A DNA stretch of 8,296 nucleotides from the NCBI GenBank assembly GCA_964622915.1, contig CAZUSC010000087.1:1-8296 (forward strand), given 5' to 3'. Position numbers and translations under genes: made by a program. This DNA is from CAZUSC01 sp964622915. GTDB taxonomy: Bacteria > Patescibacteriota > Andersenbacteria > UBA10190. Below the pieces are notes generated by a model. It did not search any database. It was given only the letters and a program-made list of their open reading frames with translations, and was not told the origin of the DNA. Positions 1 to 5,758 of the stretch are shown here, one piece after another (the first letter of the stretch is position 1; each line of letters begins with the position of its first letter).

Positions 1-39
1 TGTTGTTTATGATGCCTTATTTTTTGTCATTGTAAAACG

Positions 40-45
40 AGTATA
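40..45 (-). promoter_or_regulatory. Possible -10 box reading out of the left edge
   Basis: The minus strand reads TATACT here, 9 bases before an ATG at 30-28. It resembles the other -10 boxes proposed in this window (xATACT). The sequence 17 bases upstream (CTCGAA) is a poor -35, and the ATG opens only a 7-codon frame. It may drive something lying left of the window. This is weak evidence. Confidence 0.2.
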
Positions 46-162
46 GGGGCGCACGACGATGTTTCGAGGCCGTAGCCGCTGGCGGGACTCCTTAACATAA
101 AGAAGTTGCAAGTCAAATAGGCCGAGAAATACGTCGGGCGCCCTGTCTGGCCCGGCTTAAAC

Positions 163-192
163 AAAAAGCCCGACAGTCCGTCGGGTCTTTTT
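163..192. terminator. Rho-independent terminator, probably bidirectional
   Basis: A 6-bp GC stem (CCCGAC 169-174 with GTCGGG 180-185) closes a 5-base loop. It is flanked by AAAAA on the left and TCTTTTT on the right, so a U-tract follows the stem on either strand. On the minus strand it lies about 25 bases past the stop of the 207-aa membrane protein gene and fits as its terminator. On the plus strand it would stop any transcript entering from the left. A second copy of the arm, GTCGGGC at 133-139, could also pair with 168-174. No gene is supported in 1-216: the short frames there run through the terminator. Confidence 0.85.
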
Positions 193-216
193 GCCCTTAT
201 CTCAAGTCTATACATT

Positions 217-840
217 TCACGTTAGAGCGTAAGTGTATTGCGAGAGGTTATGCAGTTGTTGTTCATTAAGCTGCCCAGCCGCCGCGACCGCTTCTCGGAT
301 CAGTTCAAAAGAAATCGTTTGCTCTTCTCCTACTGCTAGCGGACGGCTTCCGACATTATCCTTAATGTAGTCCTCAATGTAGATGCGATGCTCGTTAGTA
401 ACTGCGTAATCAATCGTATTCTGGCTCAAATAACGAGTAGCTGCTCTACGAGCCAAGTGTGTTATTCCATCACCGGCGGCCGCTTTTTCCACAAAGCCCT
501 GCTCATTGCGTTCAACGGCCGGCAACAGCTGGCTTTGGGCGGCTAATTCCTCGGGTGCCAGTGGTGCGACCGTTGGCGTTGGTGGCGCCGCAGCCTCTGG
601 TAGAATTGTTCCTTGCGCTATCCCACCATCAACTGTATCAGCGGCCGGCTGACCCTCCTGCTCGGTAGCGGCTTGATCGGCAGGAACCGTTCCGGCCGGT
701 TGTCCTTCCTCTCCCGAGAAAGCATAAATAGCCGCGGCCACAATCAGAATAATTATCAAGGCCGAAACGGTACGAGGCGATTCCTTGATTCGATCCAGGA
801 GGCTGCCCTCGCCCGATTTATCATTTTGTTCGTACTCCAT
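217..840 (-). CDS. Membrane-anchored protein with C-terminal GITHLARRA domain, Patescibacteria-type, function unknown
   Basis: The protein has 207 residues. A short charged cytoplasmic N-terminus (1-22) is followed by one transmembrane segment (about 23-41, VSALIIILIVAAAIYAF). Residues 42-105 form an Ala/Pro/Glu-rich, probably disordered linker, and 113-207 form a compact mostly helical domain. That domain opens with AAGDGITHLARRAATRYL, followed by EHRIYIEDYIKDNVG (150-164), GEEQTISFELIREAV (171-185) and LNEQQLHNLSQYTYAL. The 'GDGITHLARRA' start resembles a LysM motif opening (GDTLWSIARR), but the rest does not look like LysM to me. I recall this C-terminal pattern from unnamed proteins of candidate-phyla-radiation genomes; that is memory, not a search. 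The topology suggests a domain displayed outside the membrane on a flexible stalk, perhaps touching the cell wall. The ATG start is fixed by an exceptionally strong ribosome binding site. It is the last gene before the terminator at 163-192. Confidence 0.8.
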   Translation of the reverse strand: MEYEQNDKSGEGSLLDRIKESPRTVSALIIILIVAAAIYAFSGEEGQPAGTVPADQAATEQEGQPAADTVDGGIAQGTILPEAAAPPTPTVAPLAPEELAAQSQLLPAVERNEQGFVEKAAAGDGITHLARRAATRYLSQNTIDYAVTNEHRIYIEDYIKDNVGSRPLAVGEEQTISFELIREAVAAAGQLNEQQLHNLSQYTYALT

Positions 841-850
841 GCTGATACTT

Positions 851-861
851 TCACCTCCTTT
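851..861 (-). promoter_or_regulatory. Very strong Shine-Dalgarno site of the 207-aa membrane protein gene
   Basis: The minus strand reads AAAGGAGGTGA, complementary to the 16S rRNA 3' end over 11 bases, and ends 10 bases before the ATG at 840. No other gene in the window has anything close to it, so this protein is probably made in quantity. It also fixes the start codon. Confidence 0.85.
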
Positions 862-976
862 GGTGAACCAGGCGAGAGTTAAGCAACTGTAGTGCTAGTG
901 CTTACCTGGCAGAAGAAATAATATCCCTCCCGATACCTCGCTGTGCGCGCCACTAACTGCATGAAGGCATCTAGTC

Positions 977-1005
977 ACCGTAAGCTGACGCCTGGACGGC
1001 GTCAA
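977..1005 (-). promoter_or_regulatory. Weak candidate promoter upstream of the 207-aa gene
   Basis: The minus strand reads TTGACG, 17 bases, then TACGGT. The -35 is good and the -10 poor. It would give a leader of about 130 bases. It overlaps the last codon region of the glycosyltransferase gene and the hairpin there, so part of the match may come from that inverted repeat. The rest of the 161-base gap (841-1001) shows no better promoter that I can support. Confidence 0.25.
986..1004. other. Perfect 7-bp hairpin over the glycosyltransferase stop codon
   Basis: TGACGCC (986-992) and GGCGTCA (998-1004) are exact complements around a 5-base loop, and the minus-strand stop codon TGA (1004-1002) lies in the stem. 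No T-tract follows on either strand, so it is not a classical intrinsic terminator. It may be an mRNA 3'-end stabiliser or a weak pause site. Confidence 0.5.
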
Positions 1006-1799
1006 TGTGGATAAACTGAACCCAATTCAGTTTTTTGACGGTGCACCAGTCTTGGAAACTTTATCACTGCTTGCCAGATGCGCGGCAAACGGGTGGGCTC
1101 CAGGAAGAGTCGCCATAACCACTCTAGGTTGAGCTGCAAAAAAATTCTTGGCGCGCGCGGTTTGCTCTCACTCAAAATATCAAAAGCACCCCCCACCCCC
1201 ATGGCTACGCGCACACTGGGCAGCGAGCGTCGCTGTTTTTCAATCCACAGTGTTTGCCGCGGCGCCCCGTAGGCCACCAAGAGCAGGGCGGGTTTCACTC
1301 TCTTAATATCAGCCAAGATTGGCGGCGGTCCGTTTAAATCAAACTTATGCGGTGCGGCCGCAGCAATGTTTACATTAGGATATCTTTTTTTGAGTCGGGC
1401 GAGGGTTCGCTGCAACTGCCTTGGCCCACTGCCGAGCAAGTAGACGGTTTTTTTTTCTTGCTTGGCCATTCCGGTTAAATTCTGCACGGCATCAACACCA
1501 GTGATACGTGCTGCGTCGCGGAAAGAAAAACTGATTAAGCTGGGAATTAACGACCAGAAGCGGGAGCGCAGATACCAGTGAGCCCAAATTAGACCAGCAC
1601 CGTCAGGTACCCGGATATCAGCCCCTTGCAGAGCGACGCTAAATTCTTTATCGTTCTCGGCCGCCATTACCATTTCTGGATTGAGCGTTACTACGTGGTG
1701 AAATTTATCTGTGTTGAGCCATTTACGGCATAACGACAAAAAGTCATCAGGATTTATGTAATCGCACGTTACTTGTCCCAATCGTAAAGATTCCCGCAT
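1002..1799 (-). CDS. WecG/TagA/CpsF family glycosyltransferase (GT26)
   Basis: Family GT26 enzymes transfer N-acetylmannosamine or a related sugar from a UDP-sugar onto an undecaprenyl-diphosphate-linked sugar at the inner membrane face, in teichoic acid, enterobacterial antigen or capsule synthesis. The family pattern is clear throughout. Numbering from the TTG two codons upstream, one sees VTLNPEMVMAA (39-49), IRVPDGAGLIWA (64-75, with D68 at the place of the proposed catalytic Asp), RITGVDAV (100-107), VYLLGSGP (121-128), VAYGAPRQTLWIEKQ (177-191), GVGGAFDILSESKPRAPR (203-220) and LNLEWLWRLFLEPTRLPR (225-242). Length (265-267 aa) is normal. I prefer ATG at 1799 over TTG at 1805; neither has a Shine-Dalgarno sequence. 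The gene starts 10 bases after the thpR stop, so translation is probably coupled. No polymer gene cluster surrounds it, so the actual acceptor cannot be named. Confidence 0.9.
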   Translation of the reverse strand: MRESLRLGQVTCDYINPDDFLSLCRKWLNTDKFHHVVTLNPEMVMAAENDKEFSVALQGADIRVPDGAGLIWAHWYLRSRFWSLIPSLISFSFRDAARITGVDAVQNLTGMAKQEKKTVYLLGSGPRQLQRTLARLKKRYPNVNIAAAAPHKFDLNGPPPILADIKRVKPALLLVAYGAPRQTLWIEKQRRSLPSVRVAMGVGGAFDILSESKPRAPRIFLQLNLEWLWRLFLEPTRLPRIWQAVIKFPRLVHRQKTELGSVYPH

Positions 1800-1809
1800 T
1801 AGCAAGTAT

Positions 1810-2364
1810 TTAAGGAGTGAAGTAAATTTTGGTTAAAGTGGAGTAGTGAGGCCTCCCCTCTTCGAGCTTACTGGCATATAGGTGGCTGGCCCCGACGGGG
1901 AAAGTGAAGTTAGCGGCACAGTCGGCCAGCGCTATATTACTGGGGCTGCCTACCAGGTTAGCCACACGGATGTGTGGCACAAATTCACGCGCGTCATCCT
2001 TCCAGCTAAAACCGTGAGCGCGCAAATGTTCAACAAGCTGTTGTCGCAGCGAGGCTAGGGCGTAAGTGGGATTAACATACGCCCAAAGCTGCTGCTCGTG
2101 GCGGCCGATTCCTAAATGAGTAATTGAGACAGTCAGCACATAAGCCTGGCCCAGAGTTGGGTGAAACTTGGTCAGGTGCTGCTGGGGGTCGGTCACTTCT
2201 CCCAGCCAGACCAGTGTTAGATGCCAATTTTCCTCGGGGACCAGCTGTAAATTTTTTTTTGGGTAGTGTTGCGCGGCTTCCTTTATGACCGCTTTCGCTT
2301 TTTTAGGAATGGGAACGCCGACAAATAATCGCGCGGCTGTATTAACCGGTGCGGCTGTGGTCAT
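1810..2364 (-). CDS. thpR: RNA 2',3'-cyclic phosphodiesterase / 2'-5' RNA ligase family (ThpR/LigT)
   Basis: The two-histidine (2H) phosphoesterase superfamily opens 2',3'-cyclic phosphate ends of RNA and can join RNA ends through 2'-5' bonds. The N-terminus RLFVGVPIPKKAKAVI and ENWHLTLVWLGEV are typical, and the first catalytic motif HLTL is intact (residues 57-60 counted from the upstream TTG at 2391). The second motif reads PHIRVANL (139-146): the His is kept, but the usual Thr/Ser two residues later is Arg. The C-terminal LYASKLEEGRPHYSTLTKIYF matches the family ending. ATG at 2364 gives 184 aa, near family length. I prefer it to TTG at 2391 because the family-like region begins soon after it and a -10 box lies exactly 6 bases upstream, which would leave TTG upstream of the transcript. 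It is first in an operon with the glycosyltransferase. Confidence 0.87.
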   Translation of the reverse strand: MTTAAPVNTAARLFVGVPIPKKAKAVIKEAAQHYPKKNLQLVPEENWHLTLVWLGEVTDPQQHLTKFHPTLGQAYVLTVSITHLGIGRHEQQLWAYVNPTYALASLRQQLVEHLRAHGFSWKDDAREFVPHIRVANLVGSPSNIALADCAANFTFPVGASHLYASKLEEGRPHYSTLTKIYFTP

Positions 2365-2370
2365 GTTTTT

Positions 2371-2399
2371 AGTATTCCCGACCCGCTCCAATCAGGCAA
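2371..2399 (-). promoter_or_regulatory. Promoter of thpR, leaderless layout
   Basis: The minus strand reads TTGCCT (2399-2394), a 17-base spacer, AATACT (2376-2371), six bases, then the ATG at 2364. Transcription would start at or within a base or two of the ATG. No Shine-Dalgarno sequence is present, which agrees with a leaderless mRNA. The matches to consensus are moderate, but spacing is ideal and the layout mirrors the opposite promoter. Confidence 0.55.
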
Positions 2400-2413
2400 G
2401 CAAGCAGGATTCC

Positions 2414-2442
2414 TTGCTACGTGCTAGGCGATCCTTGATACT
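2414..2442 (+). promoter_or_regulatory. Promoter of the AMMECR1-priA operon, leaderless layout
   Basis: TTGCTA (2414-2419), a 17-base spacer and GATACT (2437-2442) lie exactly 6 bases before the ATG at 2449. No Shine-Dalgarno sequence precedes the ATG. The spacing is the same as at the divergent thpR promoter, with the two -35 boxes 14 bases apart. Confidence 0.55.
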
Positions 2443-2448
2443 GTAATT

Positions 2449-2970
2449 ATGAGCGGGGGATTATTACTTAAACTAGCGCAGCAGGCGGCGGAAAATTATG
2501 TGCGGCGCAAAGCGCTCACGGCTGCTCCCTGGCCGCTGCCGTCTGACCTGGCCAATCAGCGCGCCTGCTATGTTTCCATCTTCGAAAACCCCGGCCGCAA
2601 CCTCCAATCAATGTTCGGCCGACCCCTGCCGCAGCAGCGCTCTCTAGCCGATGAAGTAATCTTTAATACTATTGAGGCGGTACGCCATCGCCGCCAAGGA
2701 CTATTTAGGCCGGTAGATCTGTCTTACTTAACCTATGCCGTTACAGTGCTGGGGCCGCTCGAACGTATTACCAGCAGTGCCCATCTTAATCCGGACAGCT
2801 TTGGCTTATACATACGCTCCGATCGGGAAAAGTTCGCCATTATTCTGCCCCAGCGCACCGGTATTGAAACACCGGCCGATCAGATTGCCACCGCTTTGCG
2901 CGAATCGGATATTAACGACGCCCAAGAAGCCGTGACCATGTATCGCTTCCCTGTTACATATTATGAGTAA
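2449..2970 (+). CDS. AMMECR1-domain protein, divergent
   Basis: The 173-residue protein matches the AMMECR1 fold in order: an N-terminal helix LLKLAQQAAENYVRRK (6-21); ACYVSIFENPG (39-49), where the family has a 'GvFVtl...g' strand; RSLADEVIFNTIEAV (64-78), matching 'L...v..nA..AA'; DLSYLTYAVTVLGPLERI (90-107), matching 'el....i.vSvL.p.e.i'; and GLYIRSDREKFAIILPQ (119-135), matching 'Gl.i......g.lLPq'. The family hallmark LRGCIG is replaced by NLQSMFG (51-57), losing Arg and Cys. AMMECR1 proteins have no firmly established biochemical role; related domains occur with radical-SAM and MEMO proteins, none of which is seen here. The stop codon lies inside the start of the PriA-like gene (8-base overlap), so the two are co-translated and may work together. 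The ATG start fits the domain boundary and the promoter. Confidence 0.75.
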   Translation: MSGGLLLKLAQQAAENYVRRKALTAAPWPLPSDLANQRACYVSIFENPGRNLQSMFGRPLPQQRSLADEVIFNTIEAVRHRRQGLFRPVDLSYLTYAVTVLGPLERITSSAHLNPDSFGLYIRSDREKFAIILPQRTGIETPADQIATALRESDINDAQEAVTMYRFPVTYYE

Positions 2971-4876
2971 AACTGCTCGAGCCTCGGCGCAGTATGCCGA
3001 CATAGCTCCAGCCGTACCGCTGTCCAGTAATAAATCGCAAACCTACACGTATCAGCTGCCAGCAAGTCAGCCGGTTCAACCTTTTAATCTTGTCACTATC
3101 CCGTTTGGCCGCCAACTAGTGTCGGGCGTCGTCATGGCTACCCATCGGCAGCGCCCGGCGTACCAAACCAAGCTGATCGAGCGCATTTTTAGCGCACGGT
3201 TGACGGATGAACAAGTGGCCTTGGCCCGTTGGATTTCTTCCACCATGCACGGTGGCTTAGGATATACACTGCGGCTGTTTTCCCCTCCCTCGGCCGGCCG
3301 CCTGGAGGAAGGCCTAACCCACAAGGTAGCCCAGAAGCAGCGCCATAAATCGACCAGCGATCTATTCCAGCGCTTACAGCGAGGACCCGGCGCCTATATC
3401 GAAAAAAGTTGGCCGCGCCGTTGGCGGCAACAGGGCCAGTTAATCAGTGAGTGCCTAGCGCGAGGCCAACAGATTCTAATTTTAGTGGCCGAGATCAATC
3501 AGATCGGTCCCATTATCGAGCAGTTAAATTCTGACCAAAGCGCCGGTCACGTGGCGGCTTATCATGCCGGCCGTCGCATATCCGAGCTTGGCTGGATTTG
3601 GCGGCAAGTGCAGTTGGGCCAACCGCAAGTGGTAGTCGGCAGCCAAAAAGCTATTTACTTGCCCTGGCGTAATTTGGGGCTAGTCGTTGTTGAGGAAGAG
3701 TACTTGGCTGCCCACAAACTGTGGGATCAGTATCCGCGTTTACACAATGTCACCGCCGCTAAGATTCTAACGGACATTCACTCGAGTGTGCTGCTGTATT
3801 CGTCTAGTTGGCCTTCGCTTAATTTGTGGCATCACTTAAAAACAAAACAAGTTCAGCGACTTAAATATTGCCCGCCGGCCCTCCGTCCGCGTCTACTAAC
3901 ACCCACCATCGCCGATCGACAAGCCAGGCGATTATTACCCGATGAGCTCAAGGACAATTTGCGCCGCTGGATTAATCATAAAGAAAAAGTACTAGTATTC
4001 TTTAATCAACGCGGCGCTTGGCAGGCAATTCAGTGCAATTCATGCCAGCAGCGGCTCACTTGTCCTCTTTGTGACAATAGTTTGTCTGTCCATGGTTCTA
4101 AAACACAGCGCCAAGTAATGTGTCATCGGTGCGGGTACGAGCAAGCCGCGCCTAAAAAATGCCCCGTCTGTGGAAAACCGTCATTGCGCTTTGTGGGGGT
4201 TGGCACGCAAGTAATGACCCAGGTAATCGATCAGCTGATGCCATCAGCCGCTCGTGTCTACCGACTGGATGCCGATACCGCCGGACTTAAAACTGGCGAG
4301 GCTCTCCCAGCCCAACTACAAGCGGCCGACATTGTTGTGGGAACAGCCGCCCTGCTAACGCATTACGCAGCGGCGTCATTCGATCGAATAGTTTGGTTGT
4401 TTCCGGAGCGGAGCCTGCAGTACCCCGATTTTCGCAGCAGCGAACGCACAGTGCTTTTACTGGCTCGTCTGCAGGCGCTGCTGCGCCCGCGCCGATCAGT
4501 GCTGCTAGTTACCCGCCAGCCCCACCTGTTGGCTGATTTCGTGCCAGGGGAAATCGAACCAATATTTACGAAACAGCTGAAGGAACGCCAGCGTTTAAAC
4601 TACCCACCATTTACGACTTTAGCGCGCTTAACGGTCTTATCAAGCACAGAATTGCGCTCGCAAAAGCGGGCGGTCCAGCTGCGGCAATTTATTGAGCGTC
4701 GCTTATCCCGGCAAGACCGAGTAACGGTGCGGGGTCCTTATCAGGGCTGGCGGCCCAAAAGCAAGAACAAGTATCAGCATCATGTTTTATTGGCGGGGCA
4801 ATTATCTCAACTGCCCGATCTCTACCGCGGCCTGCCCGTCGATATTGTCGACATTGATCCGCAAAATATTCTATAG
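2963..4876 (+). CDS. priA: PriA-like primosomal protein N' with degenerate ATPase motifs
   Basis: PriA normally recognises stalled forks and, as a superfamily 2 helicase, reloads the replicative helicase. The 637-residue protein can be followed end to end. The N-terminal 3'-DNA-binding domain is about 10-108 (YADIAPAVPL, VTIPFGRQLVSGVV). The first helicase lobe is about 140-300, and the second begins VLVFFNQRGAW (343-353). The zinc module has Cys 358, 361, 367, 370, 387, 390, 400 and 403, all eight present. GVGTQ (412-416), DFRSSERT (489-496), YPPFTTLARL (547-556) and VDIDPQNIL (629-637) also match the family. The energy motifs do not: the GSGKT site is occupied by WPRRW (about 150-154), DEEH reads EEEY (244-247), GSATP reads YSSSWP (279-284), and QVAGRAGR is replaced near LARLQALLRPRR (500-511). 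The winged-helix segment (about 109-140) is short. The reading frame is intact, so this is a kept but probably non-hydrolysing PriA rather than a pseudogene. The start overlaps the AMMECR1 stop (ATG at 2963), and no separate ribosome site is evident. Confidence 0.88.
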   Translation: MSKTARASAQYADIAPAVPLSSNKSQTYTYQLPASQPVQPFNLVTIPFGRQLVSGVVMATHRQRPAYQTKLIERIFSARLTDEQVALARWISSTMHGGLGYTLRLFSPPSAGRLEEGLTHKVAQKQRHKSTSDLFQRLQRGPGAYIEKSWPRRWRQQGQLISECLARGQQILILVAEINQIGPIIEQLNSDQSAGHVAAYHAGRRISELGWIWRQVQLGQPQVVVGSQKAIYLPWRNLGLVVVEEEYLAAHKLWDQYPRLHNVTAAKILTDIHSSVLLYSSSWPSLNLWHHLKTKQVQRLKYCPPALRPRLLTPTIADRQARRLLPDELKDNLRRWINHKEKVLVFFNQRGAWQAIQCNSCQQRLTCPLCDNSLSVHGSKTQRQVMCHRCGYEQAAPKKCPVCGKPSLRFVGVGTQVMTQVIDQLMPSAARVYRLDADTAGLKTGEALPAQLQAADIVVGTAALLTHYAAASFDRIVWLFPERSLQYPDFRSSERTVLLLARLQALLRPRRSVLLVTRQPHLLADFVPGEIEPIFTKQLKERQRLNYPPFTTLARLTVLSSTELRSQKRAVQLRQFIERRLSRQDRVTVRGPYQGWRPKSKNKYQHHVLLAGQLSQLPDLYRGLPVDIVDIDPQNIL

Positions 4877-4900
4877 GCAGGCGCCGGGCTTCCTCCACCC

Positions 4901-5035
4901 TTAGGCCAACAATCTATCAATCACAACGAGCGCGATTATGATGACTAATAAGATTAACTGCACATATCTTCTTTGTTTAGGGGAATAACGGTTGGGCTGA
5001 TCGGGTACGTGGTAATCACGGCCAGCGGTAAACAT
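4901..5035 (-). CDS. Small single-pass membrane protein, 44 aa, unknown
   Basis: ATG at 5035 opens a 44-codon frame ending in TAA at 4901. The N-terminal half is polar and basic towards its end (MFTAGRDYHVPDQPNRYS then PKQRRYVQ). Residues 25-39 are an almost pure aliphatic run (VQLILLVIIIALVVI), followed by DRLLA. The basic patch before the hydrophobic run predicts an N-in, single transmembrane orientation. It begins 10 bases after the stop of the membrane-anchored 181-aa gene, in the same direction, so an operon and a shared membrane function are likely. No convincing Shine-Dalgarno sequence is present, so coupling to the upstream gene would be needed. I do not recognise a family. Confidence 0.6.
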   Translation of the reverse strand: MFTAGRDYHVPDQPNRYSPKQRRYVQLILLVIIIALVVIDRLLA

Positions 5036-5045
5036 AGGTCTTGAT

Positions 5046-5573
5046 TTAAAAAACCTTTATGTTTCCGGTGCCTGGTTGCAAGGACGGCTTAATAGCCAGC
5101 GGGATTGTGGTGATTACTCCTTCCGGCCGGAATAATTGCAAAGAAAACTTACCCGCTTCATTCAACCGCCAGCAGCAAAAAGTGTATTGTCCAAGTTGCA
5201 ATGTAACGGATGGCGGGTCTAATTCCACCACTTGTCCACTGGCCTTAAGTAGGCGGGCGTGAATTTCAATCGGGTCGCCAAAATCTTCTTTAGGAGTTAT
5301 GCGAATTCCCAGCGGCTCGTCCATAAAATAATCAGCTTTGACCTGCAGCGCTGGATTTGGTTGCCCCACGGCATCCTTCGCCACCGCCCCAACAACAATC
5401 TCGTCAATAATAATTTCCCGCCCGCTGGTATTAGTGGTTGATCCCTTTTGCCGATAGAAACTAATCCACCCCGCGGAGGCGGCCCAGATGCCCAACACCG
5501 CCGCTCCGCCTAAGACCGTAAGAAGTATCTGAAGGCGCCAGCTTTTTCTTTGATTGCCGACCGGCTGCTGCAT
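5046..5573 (-). CDS. Membrane-anchored extracytoplasmic protein, unknown
   Basis: From the ATG at 5573 the protein has 175 residues; an upstream TTG at 5591 would give 181. A basic N-terminus (NQRKSWR) precedes one hydrophobic segment (LQILLTVLGGAAVLGIWAA, about 20-39 in the longer numbering), then a probably exported domain of about 130 residues. Alternating hydrophobic stretches (IIIDEIVVGAV, PLGIRITP, DPIEIHARLL, LQLGQYTFCCWRL, AGKFSLQLF, ITTIPLAIKP) suggest a beta sandwich of immunoglobulin type; two adjacent Cys (139-140) could matter. No enzymatic motif is visible. The start is uncertain: a GAAGGAGGG ribosome site at 5614-5606 is 14 bases from the TTG and too far from the ATG, while TACAAT lies 6 bases before the ATG as in the leaderless genes here. 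It is followed by the 44-aa membrane protein gene. Confidence 0.75.
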   Translation of the reverse strand: MQQPVGNQRKSWRLQILLTVLGGAAVLGIWAASAGWISFYRQKGSTTNTSGREIIIDEIVVGAVAKDAVGQPNPALQVKADYFMDEPLGIRITPKEDFGDPIEIHARLLKASGQVVELDPPSVTLQLGQYTFCCWRLNEAGKFSLQLFRPEGVITTIPLAIKPSLQPGTGNIKVF

Positions 5574-5600
5574 AGCTACATTGTAGCGCAATCGCTGGTC

Positions 5601-5652
5601 GAATACCCTCCTTCGCTCCTAGCTAGAGCTCGGAGCTTCGGAAGGGTTATTC
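5601..5652. repeat. Imperfect 52-base inverted repeat covering the ribosome site
   Basis: On the minus strand the left arm reads GAATA, A, CCC, T, TCC, GAA, GCTCC. The right arm reads GGAGC, GAA, GGA, GGG, TATTC, giving 16 base pairs with two single-base bulges and a 3x3 internal loop around a 12-base loop. The right arm contains the only Shine-Dalgarno-like stretch (GAAGGAGGG) upstream of the 181-aa gene. No T-tract follows on either strand. Confidence 0.6.
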
Positions 5653-5703
5653 TCTTCGCCCTCATTCCCTCGGCAAGCCGCGGGGTATTCGGCGACGGAG
5701 AAT

Positions 5704-5731
5704 AAAAAAAGCGGACCTGGAGTGGGTCCGC
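5704..5731 (-). terminator. Strong rho-independent terminator of the 59-aa small gene
   Basis: A perfect 7-bp stem (GCGGACC 5711-5717 with GGTCCGC 5725-5731) and 7-base loop are followed on the minus strand by TTTTTTTATT. It lies 28 bases past the TAG of the small gene and isolates it from the membrane protein genes downstream. Confidence 0.92.
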
Positions 5732-5758
5732 GAACTGGTGAGGAGAGGGCGACGGTAA

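Noticed and set aside
1..46. Possible C-terminal tail of a plus-strand gene (VVYDALFFVIVKRV then stop)
   Set aside because: Only 14 codons are visible, and another plus frame is equally open for its length; nothing distinguishes coding from chance.
47..160. GC-rich stretch with complementary segments, considered as a small RNA (tmRNA, SRP RNA, RNase P, tRNA)
   Set aside because: None of the conserved signatures of these RNAs is present on either strand, and no tRNA-like cloverleaf can be drawn.
27..215. 62-codon frame on the minus strand at the left edge
   Set aside because: It runs straight through the terminator hairpin at 163-192, has no ribosome site and shows no family pattern.
459..882. 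Plus-strand frames of 69 and 89 codons
   Set aside because: Antisense shadows of the 207-aa membrane protein gene, without ribosome sites; the second even reads through that gene's Shine-Dalgarno sequence.
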